Below, one piece after another: positions 17,041 to 25,880 of a DNA stretch of 60,385 nt; position 1 is the first letter of the stretch; each line of letters starts with the position of its first letter. The stretch lies in contig JAUHYZ010000012.1 of assembly GCA_030426245.1 (NCBI GenBank), forward strand, positions 1 through 60,385, written 5' to 3'. Origin of the DNA: Alphaproteobacteria bacterium. Its GTDB lineage: Bacteria > Pseudomonadota > Alphaproteobacteria > Sphingomonadales > Sphingomonadaceae. Both the position numbers and the translations under genes were made by a program. Under the pieces are notes generated by a model. The model did no database searches, was not told the DNA's origin, and worked only from the letters and a program-made list of their open reading frames with translations.

Positions 17041-18198
17041 CTACAGCGCCTTTTCATAGATCCAGTAGTCGCGATTGACGGAGCTATCGATCGCTTCCGC
17101 AATGGCATTCATTCCCTGATTGTCTTCCAGGATCCAGCCGATCTCGCCGCGCGATGCGCCATACCGCGAAACGGCTTTGCGGCGGATGAACTCGATCATC
17201 ATGAAAGCCAGCTGGCTGGCGAGGCGGGAATTCTGATACTCCTTGAGCACGCCCATCAAGGGCACGCGCATTGTCCTGACTTGCGGATTGCGCAGCCAAA
17301 GCAACATCTTGATCCAACCAAAGGGCAGCAGCCTGCCCTTGATCGCCTTGATCGGCTCATTCGCATCGGGCAGCGTCATCATGAACGCCACCGGCTTGCC
17401 ATCAAGCTCGGCGATCATGTTCAGATCTTCCCGGATCAGGGTTTTCAGCTTCTTGCCGGCATAGGCGATTTCGGCATCGGTAAACGGCACGAAACCCCAA
17501 TTGTTGGACCAGGCATCGTTCAGGATCGCAATGATGGTTTGCGCCTCATTTTCGAAGTCCTTCAGCCTCACCTGCCGCACATTGATGCGCGGATTGCGTT
17601 CCCCCGATTGGATGATACGCTGAATCAGCGGCGGAAACTCATGCGTGATGTCGAGTTCCCAGGTCTTGAGGCTTTTCGCCTTGGAATAGCCGGCATTTTC
17701 GATCCAGCCCTGATAGCTCGGATTGTCATGCCCCATCATTACGGTGGGCGATTGATCGTGCCCTTTTACCAGAAGGCCCGGCTCTTCCCAGATGGAAAGG
17801 CTGATCGGCGCCAGCACGCGGTGCATGCCTTTGTGCCTCAGCCAATCTTCCGCAGCAGCGATCAGGCCTTTAGCCGTATCCTCGTCCTCCGCCTCAAGCA
17901 GGCCCCAATTGCCGGTGCCGGGGCCCATCCCCTGCTCGGCCGGCTGGGCAAGCGCCATGCGGTCTATATGGGCCGAAATGCGCCCCACGACCCGTTCCCC
18001 CCTGCGCCCCAGGAACAATTGCATCTCCGCATGTTCGTGAAACGGGTTTCGGCCCGGTGTCAGCAGCTCCACGACCTCGGAACGGATCGGCGGCACCCAG
18101 CTGGGATCGCCTTCGTTCAGCCGCCAGGCCAGATCGACAAAGGCGTTGAAGTCCGCCTTGCCGGATACGGGTGTGATCACTACTTCCGCGTCAGTCAC
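17041..18198 (-). CDS. GNAT-like conserved protein
   Basis: A 385-residue cytoplasmic protein of the type often labelled N-acetyltransferase or, misleadingly, dATP pyrophosphohydrolase in proteobacterial genomes. Recognisable segments are LAWRLNEGDPSWVPPIRSE, NPFHEHAEMQLFLGRRGERV, VLAPISLSIWEEPGLLV, NWGFVPFTDAEI and the C-terminal GEIGWILEDNQGMNAIAEAI, which resemble a tandem GNAT fold. The substrate is unknown. It starts with ATG at 18198 and stands alone, with about 120 nt of leader to the next minus-strand promoter region. Confidence 0.75.
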   Translation of the reverse strand: MTDAEVVITPVSGKADFNAFVDLAWRLNEGDPSWVPPIRSEVVELLTPGRNPFHEHAEMQLFLGRRGERVVGRISAHIDRMALAQPAEQGMGPGTGNWGLLEAEDEDTAKGLIAAAEDWLRHKGMHRVLAPISLSIWEEPGLLVKGHDQSPTVMMGHDNPSYQGWIENAGYSKAKSLKTWELDITHEFPPLIQRIIQSGERNPRINVRQVRLKDFENEAQTIIAILNDAWSNNWGFVPFTDAEIAYAGKKLKTLIREDLNMIAELDGKPVAFMMTLPDANEPIKAIKGRLLPFGWIKMLLWLRNPQVRTMRVPLMGVLKEYQNSRLASQLAFMMIEFIRRKAVSRYGASRGEIGWILEDNQGMNAIAEAIDSSVNRDYWIYEKAL

Positions 18199-18350
18199 TT
18201 AAATACCTTCATTCAGGGGAGTTTAGCAGTGCGTATGGTGTCAACACCTTGTCAAGCCGAGCCGGAGCGCGCAGGCCCGGGCGGCAGACACCCTGAAGGG
18301 CCTTGTTGCTGCCATGATTTGCGCGCAAGGGCCCGTATGGAAACGATGCA

Positions 18351-19457
18351 ATGACTGCCCACGAACCGATCCATGCCCGCACGCAGGCCGTGCCCTCCCC
18401 GCAATCGCGGGCGGGGCTGCCCGACGATATGGCCATGCTGCGCGCCGCCGCGGAGCTGACGCGCGACATTTCCGCCGCGCGGCCGGGCATCTACTGGCCC
18501 GACATGCTGGCCTCCGCGATCATCGGCTATGCGGCGCTGGCGGGCGCGATCCTGCTGGAAACGCCGTGGCTGGCGGTCGCCGCGGGCGTGGTGGCTGCGC
18601 TGGCGCTTTACCGTGCGCTGCTGTTCATCCACGAACTTACACATATCCACAAGAACGCACTGCCCGGCTTCCGCCTGGTCTGGAACCTGCTGGTCGGCAT
18701 TCCGATGCTGACGCCATCCTTCATGTATGAAAACGTGCATACGCTGCACCATGCCCGAACCCGTTACGGGACGGCGGAAGATCCGGAATATTTGCCCCTG
18801 GCACTGATGAAGCCGTGGTCCCTGCCCGCCTTTATCCTGGCGGCCCTGCTGGCGCCGCCGGCGCTGCTGATCCGCTTCGGCATTCTGACACCGCTGGGCC
18901 TGATCATTCCGCCGCTGCGGACTCTGGTCTGGCAGCGTTTCTCCGCGCTTTCGATCAACCCAGACTTCCGCCGCCGCGCGCCGGAGGGCGAATTTGCACG
19001 ATTGGTATTCTGGCAGGAACTCGGTGCGAGCATCTGGGCCATCACGCTGATGGCGAGCGTCTATTTCCTCGGCTGGAAGCCGCTGCTGGTCGCGCTGGCG
19101 GTCTTTTCGCTGACCGCGCTGCTCAACCAGCTGCGCACGCTGGTCGCCCATCTCTGGGAAAATGAGGGCGAAGCGATGTCGGTGACGGCGCAATATCTCG
19201 ATTCCGTCAATGTACCGCCGCCCTCGCCGATCGCCGCGATATGGGCGCCAGTGGGCCTTCGCTATCACGCGACGCACCACCTGCTGCCCAGCCTGCCCTA
19301 TCATTCGCTGGGTGAAGCGCATCACCGGCTGACGGCGAAGCTGGGCGGAGAATCGACCTATAGCCGCGCGTCCTATCCGGGCATGTCCATGCTGATCGTC
19401 CGCATAGCGCGCAGCACCATGCGTGCGGGCGGCACCAAGGCCAACCCGGACGCATAG
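18351..19457 (+). CDS. Membrane fatty acid desaturase
   Basis: A 368-residue integral membrane di-iron enzyme. Three histidine boxes are visible: HELTH (in LLFIHELTHIHKN), HTLHH (in YENVHTLHHART) and HATHH (in GLRYHATHHLLPSLP). Hydrophobic segments at about 60-95, 155-195 and 240-270 give the usual four-helix topology. It is likely to desaturate acyl chains of membrane lipids, or another lipid substrate, using O2; regiospecificity cannot be read. It is divergent from the GNAT-like gene and has no operon partner. Confidence 0.85.
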   Translation: MTAHEPIHARTQAVPSPQSRAGLPDDMAMLRAAAELTRDISAARPGIYWPDMLASAIIGYAALAGAILLETPWLAVAAGVVAALALYRALLFIHELTHIHKNALPGFRLVWNLLVGIPMLTPSFMYENVHTLHHARTRYGTAEDPEYLPLALMKPWSLPAFILAALLAPPALLIRFGILTPLGLIIPPLRTLVWQRFSALSINPDFRRRAPEGEFARLVFWQELGASIWAITLMASVYFLGWKPLLVALAVFSLTALLNQLRTLVAHLWENEGEAMSVTAQYLDSVNVPPPSPIAAIWAPVGLRYHATHHLLPSLPYHSLGEAHHRLTAKLGGESTYSRASYPGMSMLIVRIARSTMRAGGTKANPDA

Positions 19458-19517
19458 CTTTCGGCTGCATGTAAAGGCGCGGCCAAAGGCGGCCTATGCC
19501 GCCCGGACGCAGCCAGA

Positions 19518-19775
19518 TCAGTCGGTGCTGACCGAGGCGGAGGGATCCTCGCCCATTTCGGCAGAAACGGACGTATCGCCATCGTTGATGTCGACGCTCA
19601 GCCCATCTTCGCTGATCGAAACATTGTCGCCATCGTCCTCAGGAGCCGGTGCAGGCGCAACCGGAGATTCCATCTGCGTCACGGTTTCGTCGGTTTCAGG
19701 GGCATTCGCTTCCGAGCAGGCCGCGAGTCCGGCCAGTGCAGGCAGGGCGAGCGCGGCAAGGGTGACTTTCTTCAT
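19518..19775 (-). CDS. Small putative lipoprotein
   Basis: An 85-residue protein with a type II signal peptide (MKKVTLAALALPALAGLAAC) whose lipobox LAAC predicts lipid modification of Cys20. The mature part of about 65 residues is very acidic (EDDGDNVSISEDGLSVDIN, then DGDTSVSAEMGED), disordered-looking, and matches no family I recognise. The ATG at 19775 has AGGAGGA upstream. An EcfG-like box (GGAAC-N16-GGTT) sits 34 nt further up, so it may belong to the stress regulon. Confidence 0.75.
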   Translation of the reverse strand: MKKVTLAALALPALAGLAACSEANAPETDETVTQMESPVAPAPAPEDDGDNVSISEDGLSVDINDGDTSVSAEMGEDPSASVSTD

Positions 19776-19808
19776 GATCTTCCTCCTTGTTTCGGAATTG
19801 GAGGCTAC

Positions 19809-19833
19809 AACCACGAAATCACGGCCAGGTTCC
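19809..19833 (-). promoter_or_regulatory. Possible EcfG-type promoter of the small lipoprotein
   Basis: On the minus strand, GGAAC (19833-19829), 16 nt, GGTT (19812-19809), one base from consensus. It is 34 nt above the lipoprotein ATG, the same distance as in the phyR and receiver genes. Confidence 0.45.
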
Positions 19834-19841
19834 CGGCCGGG

Positions 19842-20939
19842 CTATTCCTCGGTCCGGACCAGTACCGTTTCGCCCACCAGGAAGAACAGCAAGAATGGCG
19901 CCCAGGCCGCCAGAAGCGGCGGATATGTTCCGAAATTCCCCATGGCGAGCGCGGCATTGTCGACCACGAAATAGGCGAAGCCCAATGCCATGCCGATCAC
20001 CGCACGCACGAAAAGCTGGCCCGAACGCGCCAGGCCGAAGGCTGCGACGGCCCCCAGCAGCGGCATCAGCACGGCCGAAAGCGGGCCGGAAAACTTGTGC
20101 CACCATTTGCCTTCAAGTTCCTCCGTGCGCCGACCCGCACCATCCAGAAGGTCGATCGACCGGCGCAGTTCGATGATGTTCATGGCATCGGGATTGACGC
20201 CGCTGATCTCCACCTGGCCCGGTGTGAGCCCTTCCGCGACGACGACCGGTTCCAGCTTCTGGGTTTGCGCGGTCTGCACCACGAAACGGGTCGGGCTTTC
20301 CAGCCGCCAGCCGGGATTGGCGTAGGTCGCACGGGGAGAGCGGATCTGCTCGCGGATCATCCGCCCCTCATCGCGGCGGTAGAAGGTAACCTCTTCCATC
20401 ACCGTGTTATCCATGCTGCCAATCAGCCTCTCGGCAGTCAGGACATCCGTACCGTCGGCGAAATAGACATTTCGGCGGATACCGGAATCTTCCGGGATCG
20501 GGCCGTATTCCATGTCTTTCCAGACATCCAGCGTGGCGGTTGCGCGCGTGACCACCCGCTCGTTGAAGGCGAAGCTGACACAGGCCACCACCGCTGCCGC
20601 CAGGATCAGCGGCGCCAGCACCTGATGCGCAGACATGCCTGCGGATTTCATCGCGATCACTTCACTGTGCTGGTTGAGCGTCGCAAGCGTGATGATCGTG
20701 GCCAGAAGCGCCGAATAGGGCAGGAAGCGCGCAATCAATTGCGGCATTCTGAGCGAAACGTAATGCCACAATTCCGCTTCGCCGTTGCCGGGATAGCTAA
20801 GGATATTTCCGCTTTCGCCCAGCAGATCGAGCATCTGCAGCACCAGCACCAGCATGACGAGGACAGCCAGGACGCGCGTGACGAACAGGCGCGCCAGATA
20901 CAATGTCAGCGTGCGAGAGGGAAAGAAATCAAGCCGCAT
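19842..20939 (-). CDS. lptG: LPS export ABC transporter permease LptG
   Basis: A 365-residue inner-membrane permease of the LptB2FG transporter that extracts lipopolysaccharide and pushes it across the periplasmic LptA bridge. It has an N-terminal membrane segment (RLFVTRVLAVLVMLVLVLQML), the coupling-helix region LATLNQHSEVIAMKSAGMS, a periplasmic beta-jellyroll domain at about 130-265, and three C-terminal helices. The order lptF-lptG with an 11-nt overlap and the AMKSAGMS segment support LptG over LptF. Confidence 0.9.
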   Translation of the reverse strand: MRLDFFPSRTLTLYLARLFVTRVLAVLVMLVLVLQMLDLLGESGNILSYPGNGEAELWHYVSLRMPQLIARFLPYSALLATIITLATLNQHSEVIAMKSAGMSAHQVLAPLILAAAVVACVSFAFNERVVTRATATLDVWKDMEYGPIPEDSGIRRNVYFADGTDVLTAERLIGSMDNTVMEEVTFYRRDEGRMIREQIRSPRATYANPGWRLESPTRFVVQTAQTQKLEPVVVAEGLTPGQVEISGVNPDAMNIIELRRSIDLLDGAGRRTEELEGKWWHKFSGPLSAVLMPLLGAVAAFGLARSGQLFVRAVIGMALGFAYFVVDNAALAMGNFGTYPPLLAAWAPFLLFFLVGETVLVRTEE

Positions 20940-22152
20940 CTGCGATCGCCTTCATCTGGTGGGAACGGCGTTTCTTCACCAGGGACTTGAGCCATTTGGT
21001 GAGCTTGGCGAACAGCGTTTCCAGCGCGCCGATCGCTTGCCCGCCGGGAACATAGGCAACCCGGTAATACATCCACAGGATCAGTGCGGAGAACACGAAG
21101 AACGGCCCCCACAAGGCGAGCCACGGATCGACCCGCCCCAGCGAGGCCACCGATTGCCCATATTCGTTGATCTTGTGATAGGCGACGACGAGCACGATCG
21201 AGACGAACACGCCCAGCGACGAGGTTGACCGTTTGGGCGGAACAGCCAGGGCGACCGCCAGCAATGGCAGCAGCAACATCATTACCACTTCGACCATGCG
21301 ATAGTTGAAATTGGCCTGCGTCTGGGCGCGCACTTCCTCGCTTGTGTCCTCCGCCCAGCCGATCCGCAGAAGTTCGGGCAGGATATATTCGCGGTCTTCG
21401 TTGCCGCGTTCGCGGAACTGCTCGATCGCGGGCAGATCGATCGGCAGGTCGTGCTGCGTGAAGCTGAGAACGCGCGGGCTTGTTCCGCCGGTATCCTGCA
21501 CGATCGTTCCGTCGGTCAGCCGCAGGATAATCGTATCCCGGTTTTCCCGGTTGGCCAGAAAACGCCCCTCGCGCGCCGAGATGGAAAGCACCTGGCCCTT
21601 GTCATTCGCGATACGGGCAAAAATGCCCCCCAGCTTGGTGCCATCATCCTCGCTCTGCTCGATCCGCAAGGCCATCCGGTCTTCCAGCGTCGTGAATTCG
21701 CCGACCTTGATCGAAGCGCCGAGCGCGCCGGAGCGCAGCTCGTAACGCAGTTCCTGATAATAATAGAGCGCATAAGGCTGCAGGAAACTGACGATGGAGA
21801 AATTCAGCACCAGCAACACGGCTGTGATCATATAGGGGACCCGCAAGAGCCGCGTATATCCCATGCCGACCGCACGCAGCACATCGAGCTCGCTGGAAAC
21901 GGCAAGGCGGCGGAAAGCCAGCAGGATGCCCAGCATCAGCCCCAGGGGAATTGCCAGACTGGCATATTCGGGCAGCAGATTGGCAAGCAGGCGGAACACG
22001 ATCCCGACCGGGCCGCCCTGCGCCGCCACGATGTCGAACAGGCTGAGCATCTTGTCCAGCATCAGCAGCGACGCCGCGATCACGAACACGGCGATCATCG
22101 GCGTCAGCACGAGCCGGAAGATGTATCGGTCAGTGGCGGTAATGAATTTCAA
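20929..22152 (-). CDS. lptF: LPS export ABC transporter permease LptF
   Basis: A 407-residue partner of LptG in the LptB2FG LPS exporter. The N-terminal segment DRYIFRLVLTPMIAVFVIAAS is followed by a second helix (ASLAIPLGLMLGILLAF) and the coupling segment RRLAVSSELDVLRAVGMG. A periplasmic jellyroll domain and C-terminal helices (VVMMLLLPLLAVALAVPP) complete it. A basic C-terminal tail (KLTKWLKSLVKKRRSHQM) is present. It lies first in the operon, overlapping lptG by 11 nt. Confidence 0.9.
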   Translation of the reverse strand: MKFITATDRYIFRLVLTPMIAVFVIAASLLMLDKMLSLFDIVAAQGGPVGIVFRLLANLLPEYASLAIPLGLMLGILLAFRRLAVSSELDVLRAVGMGYTRLLRVPYMITAVLLVLNFSIVSFLQPYALYYYQELRYELRSGALGASIKVGEFTTLEDRMALRIEQSEDDGTKLGGIFARIANDKGQVLSISAREGRFLANRENRDTIILRLTDGTIVQDTGGTSPRVLSFTQHDLPIDLPAIEQFRERGNEDREYILPELLRIGWAEDTSEEVRAQTQANFNYRMVEVVMMLLLPLLAVALAVPPKRSTSSLGVFVSIVLVVAYHKINEYGQSVASLGRVDPWLALWGPFFVFSALILWMYYRVAYVPGGQAIGALETLFAKLTKWLKSLVKKRRSHQMKAIADAA

Positions 22153-22275
22153 AGGGCAGCTGCTGGGCTAAGTTCTCTCGCCTGCCAATGCAGGAATTCG
22201 AGCGGCCTATAGCGCGCCTTTGTCACGAGGTCATGTCCGTTCGAAAATTACCTGTCCGGACGGGCGGCTGCCGGA

Positions 22276-22683
22276 TCAGGCCTTTTCCAGCGTGCATTGC
22301 AGGGGATGCTGATTTTCGCGTGCGAAATCCATCACCTGGTTCACCTTGGTTTCGGCCACTTCATAGGAAAAAATGCCGCACACACCCACGCCCTTCTGAT
22401 GAACGTGGAGCATGACCCTGGTCGCCTGTTCGAGGTCCATGCCGAAAAACCGCTTCAGAACCATCACGACGAATTCCATCGGCGTGTAATCGTCATTCAG
22501 CAGCAGCACCTTGTACTGGCTCGGCTTCTTGGGCTTCGTGCGGGTCTTGGTCGCGATTCCGACCTGGCCTGCGCCATCCTTGTCGTCGTCGCCCTCGCCG
22601 ATATTGTACTCGCTACCTATGGCGAGCACGGCGGCATGCAAGCCGTCGGCAGGTTCGAGAGAGGCGTTTCGATCGAATTCCAT
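22276..22683 (-). CDS. clpS: ATP-dependent Clp protease adaptor ClpS
   Basis: A 135-residue N-end rule adaptor that delivers substrates to ClpAP. The core [38 protein letters not shown] and [18 protein letters not shown] is complete, including the NDDYTPM and H-x-x-G-x-x-x-C-G patterns that form the degron pocket. The 45-residue N-terminal extension is acidic and longer than in E. coli ClpS (106 residues). The ATG at 22683 is preferred over an upstream codon that adds 12 residues. clpA is not adjacent. Confidence 0.93.
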   Translation of the reverse strand: MEFDRNASLEPADGLHAAVLAIGSEYNIGEGDDDKDGAGQVGIATKTRTKPKKPSQYKVLLLNDDYTPMEFVVMVLKRFFGMDLEQATRVMLHVHQKGVGVCGIFSYEVAETKVNQVMDFARENQHPLQCTLEKA

Positions 22684-22770
22684 GGCAAACAAATATCGCA
22701 TCGCGGGCTTGGGTCGCAAGGTGCCCTAGCCAAAAAGTGATAGCTGACGGTTAATTTGCAGCCCCATAGC

Positions 22771-22811
22771 AAAACGGGCCGGTCGGCGCCACGCCAACCA
22801 GCCCGCTTTTT
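22771..22811 (-). terminator. Terminator downstream of the phasin gene
   Basis: A near-perfect 14-bp stem (CGGGCCGGTCGGCG with CGCCAACCAGCCCG, two mismatches) has TTTT after it on the minus strand and CTTTTT on the plus strand. It lies 45 nt past the phasin stop and can act in both directions. Confidence 0.75.
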
Positions 22812-22855
22812 GAGGTGCCGTTCCGTTAAGGCCCGGCGCCCTTATTCGTACCGCC

Positions 22856-23722
22856 TTAGGTCGTCGCTTTGGCGACCTTGTCCGCAGCCATGCTCATCCG
22901 GCCGGAGAGCGGGGCCATCGTGTCATTGGCGAGCTTGACCATCGCTTCGCTGCTCTTCGAGCCGAAAGCGACCATCGAATCGAAATTGCGGCGCATCAGT
23001 TTGCCCTGGATCTGGAACAGCTCGGTCGGCGACTTGACTGCAGCCATTTCCTTCATGTCGGCAGTCATGGTTTCGAATGCACTCTTGGCTTCGTCGATAT
23101 AGGACTTGCTCATGTCCTGTACGCCGGAAGAGAGGATCTTGCCGGATTCGACCAGAGCTTCAACATTGCCCTTGGTGAACTCGCTCGCTTCGCCGGCCAT
23201 GCCGGATGTCTGCTCGTAAGCTTCCTTGGCGCGGTCCTGAATTTCGGACATCGCATCGGTCATCGTCTTCGTGAAATCGGTTGTCTTGGCCATCGTAGGT
23301 TCCTTGGATTGCGAAATTGGGTTGGAGAGGGGTGTCTTTTCTGTTTTTTGTTTTTCGGGTGCCGGCTTGGCCGCTTGTTCGGCCGCAGGCTTGGCCTGTG
23401 CCGTTGCCTTGGTGTGCGCGGTATCGGCCACTTTAGCTGCCTCAGCTGGGGCTGCCTTGGCCGGTGCCGGCTTCGCAGCAGCAGAAGCCTTTTTCGGCGT
23501 AGCGGGCTTGGGCGCGGCCTTGGGTTTCGGCTTCGGCTTGGCAACAGCCTTGGGCGCCGGCTTCTTGGCCGCCGGTTTGGGCTTCGTTGCGGTTTTCGCG
23601 GTTTTCTTCATGTCTGCCTTCGCGGTTTCCTTTTCCGGAGAGGGCTTCGACTGCACGGCTTCTGCCGCCGCGGCGTAAGCCTTCTCCGCTGAATCAGCTA
23701 TTTTGTCAGGATCTTCTGCCAT
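22856..23722 (-). CDS. Phasin with a Lys/Ala/Pro-rich N-terminal extension
   Basis: A 288-residue PHA-granule surface protein. Residues 144-288 are a phasin domain (MAKTTDFTKTMTDAMSEIQ, GNVEALVESGKILSSGVQDM, SPTELFQIQGKLMRRNFD). Residues 1-143 are a low-complexity tail of Lys, Ala and Pro (TKPKPAAKKPAPKA, then VAKPKPKPKAAPKP), resembling histone H1-like DNA-binding tails and the PAKKA motifs of PhaM. An internal ATG at 23293 follows AAGGA at good spacing and would yield the 145-residue phasin alone. It lies downstream of phaC on the same strand, separated by a TGC-rich dyad. Confidence 0.85.
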   Translation of the reverse strand: MAEDPDKIADSAEKAYAAAAEAVQSKPSPEKETAKADMKKTAKTATKPKPAAKKPAPKAVAKPKPKPKAAPKPATPKKASAAAKPAPAKAAPAEAAKVADTAHTKATAQAKPAAEQAAKPAPEKQKTEKTPLSNPISQSKEPTMAKTTDFTKTMTDAMSEIQDRAKEAYEQTSGMAGEASEFTKGNVEALVESGKILSSGVQDMSKSYIDEAKSAFETMTADMKEMAAVKSPTELFQIQGKLMRRNFDSMVAFGSKSSEAMVKLANDTMAPLSGRMSMAADKVAKATT

Positions 23723-23755
23723 GACCTATGCATCCCTGCCTCAATCGGTGAGTGC

Positions 23756-23824
23756 AAATTGCTGCACTGCACAAATAGTGATGCAGGTGTCTAAGTCAAG
23801 GAATTTTTGTGCAGTGCAGCAAAT
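23756..23824. promoter_or_regulatory. TGC-rich inverted repeat, putative PhaR operator
   Basis: TTGCTGCACTGCACAAA (23759-23775) and its inverted copy TTTGTGCAGTGCAGCAA (from about 23806) flank 30 bp between the phaC stop and the phasin start. TGC-rich dyads in this position are the documented binding sites of the PHA-responsive repressor PhaR in alphaproteobacteria. PhaR itself is not encoded in the window. Confidence 0.65.
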
Positions 23825-23845
23825 ATGTCTGCGGTGCTACGGAAA

Positions 23846-25741
23846 TCAGCGCATCGCGACATAACGCCCAGGAGCGTCTTCGATCACCTTGTCGTTGCGC
23901 CCCTTGCCGGGATTGCGCTTGCCCTTCACGCGCACGAGCGCCTTGTCCTGGCTCTTGAGCCAGGCGAACCAATCGGGCCACCAGCTCCCCTTGTGCTCCT
24001 TGGCGCCCTTGGCGAATTCCGTCAGATCGGAGAATTCGCCCTTATTGGTCCAATACTGGTATTTGCCCGAGGCCGGCGGATTGATCACGCCGGCGATATG
24101 TCCGCTGCCCGCAAGCACGAAGCGCTTCTTGCCGGAAAGATGCTGCGTCATGCGGAACACGCTTTCGGGCGGCGCAATGTGGTCTTCGCGGCCCGCCTGG
24201 ATGTAAACGGGCATTTCGATGCGGCCGAGATCGATCGGCGTCCCGTCGGCCGAGAGGGCATCGGGTTCGACCAGCAGATTGTCGCGATAGAGATCCTGCA
24301 GATAGGCGGTGTGCCATTTGGCCGGCAGGTTGGTGACGTCGCTGTTCCAGAACAGCAGATCGAACGCCGGATAGTCTTCGCCCAGCAGGTAGTTGTTGAC
24401 GACGTAGTTCCAGATCAGGTCCGGTCCGCGCAGCAGGTTGAAGGTCGCCGCCATATAGCGGCCGTCGAGATAGCCGTCCTTGCTGGCCTGGCGGATCATC
24501 TCCAGCTGCGCATCGTCGATGAAGACCTTGAGCTCGCCAGCTTTCTCGAAATCCACCTGGGCCGTGAAGAAAGTGGCGCTCTTCACCTTGTCCGCTTCGC
24601 TCCGCCGGGCGAGCACGGCCAGGGTTGCGGCCAGGGTCGTCCCGGCGACGCAATAGCCTACCGTGTGGACCGCCGGCACTTTCAGCCGTTTGCGGACCTG
24701 ATCGATGGCATCGATCTGGGCGCGGATGTAATCGTCCCAGGTGATCTCGGCCATGCTCTCATCCGCAGATTTCCAGCTGACCATGAATGTGGTGATACCG
24801 TTCTCGACCGCCCAGTGCACGAAGCTCTTCTTGGGATTGAGGTCGAGAATGTAGAAGCGGTTGATCCAGGGCGGGAAGATCACCAGCGGCACTTCCAGCA
24901 CCTCTTCCGTGACCGGCGAATACTGGATCAGCTGATAGAGCGGCGTCTCGTAAACCACCTTGCCGGGGGTCGCCGCGATATTCTCGCCCAGCTTGAACGC
25001 TTCCCGGTCGGTATGGGTCAGCTGCCCCTTCTCCAGATCGGCCGCCAGCCGCTCCACCCCTTTGACAAGGTTTTCGCCCTGCATCTCCATCGTGCGTTCC
25101 AGCACGATCGGATTGATCATGGGGAAGTTCGCCGGGCACAGCGCGTCAATCATCGTGCGCATGGCAAAGCGCAGCTGCTCCCGCTCATGCTCGTCCAGCC
25201 CTTCGGCTTCGTCCACCGAAGCGAGCAACTGGCTGGCGACCAGCAAGTAGGATTGATGGATCAGCGCGAAAATGGGCTGCTCGCGCCAGCGCGGATCGGC
25301 AAAGCGCCTGTCCTTATGCGGCAGATCGGGCGGGCTGTCCTGCGTTTCGGAGGCCCTGGGACCGATGCCGTACTGGCCCAGCACGTCTTCGCACAGGGCC
25401 AGGCTCTGCTGCCACAATTCCTGCTGCTTCTCCGGCTTGGCAAGCGGCATCTGGCGGTAGAACGCCTCGAGATATTCCATCCATTGCGCCGGTTCGGAAA
25501 GCAGCGGAGGAAGCTGGTCGGGCAATTCCTGCTGATCCTGGAACTGCTGCCACAGGTCCTGCATCTCTTGCGCGGCGGCAGTCCATTCTCGCATTTCGTC
25601 CTTGCCCGGGGTCGGCAATTCCAGCCCGGGCAGGAACTGGCTGAAGATATGCTGGGCCGTCTGTCCCTGGATTTCCAGAAGCTCCCCAAGGATTTCGGAA
25701 GGGTCGCCGCTCACGCTGTCTTTGCCATTCATGCTTGCCAT
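23846..25741 (-). CDS. phaC: Class I polyhydroxyalkanoate synthase
   Basis: Polymerises (R)-3-hydroxyacyl-CoA into PHA at the granule surface. The 631-residue protein has the lipase-like box G-Y-C-V-A-G with catalytic Cys364 and the flanking HTVGYCVAGTTLAATLAVLA. It also has the class I signature PPWINRFYILDLNPKKSFV and FMVSWKSADE, plus the catalytic His region GSGHIAGVINPP. Length fits class I PhaC (about 590-650). The phasin gene follows on the same strand after the TGC-rich dyad. It is divergent from the aminotransferase gene. Confidence 0.95.
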   Translation of the reverse strand: MASMNGKDSVSGDPSEILGELLEIQGQTAQHIFSQFLPGLELPTPGKDEMREWTAAAQEMQDLWQQFQDQQELPDQLPPLLSEPAQWMEYLEAFYRQMPLAKPEKQQELWQQSLALCEDVLGQYGIGPRASETQDSPPDLPHKDRRFADPRWREQPIFALIHQSYLLVASQLLASVDEAEGLDEHEREQLRFAMRTMIDALCPANFPMINPIVLERTMEMQGENLVKGVERLAADLEKGQLTHTDREAFKLGENIAATPGKVVYETPLYQLIQYSPVTEEVLEVPLVIFPPWINRFYILDLNPKKSFVHWAVENGITTFMVSWKSADESMAEITWDDYIRAQIDAIDQVRKRLKVPAVHTVGYCVAGTTLAATLAVLARRSEADKVKSATFFTAQVDFEKAGELKVFIDDAQLEMIRQASKDGYLDGRYMAATFNLLRGPDLIWNYVVNNYLLGEDYPAFDLLFWNSDVTNLPAKWHTAYLQDLYRDNLLVEPDALSADGTPIDLGRIEMPVYIQAGREDHIAPPESVFRMTQHLSGKKRFVLAGSGHIAGVINPPASGKYQYWTNKGEFSDLTEFAKGAKEHKGSWWPDWFAWLKSQDKALVRVKGKRNPGKGRNDKVIEDAPGRYVAMR

Positions 25742-25880
25742 ATTAGCGCCTGATTGCCGCTTTGTTAGCCCTTAAGCACAGGTCAATCCTTCGCAGGCCA
25801 ACACTACAATTGCACGGCGGCGCCGATTCCGTCACAATTGGCCTGCCGCAATCCTGCCGCAAGTTTGGAAATAAGAGGTC

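Noticed and set aside
23807-25753. Open frame of 648 codons on the plus strand across phaC
   Set aside because: Mirror of a confident phaC gene; no signal, motif or RBS supports it.
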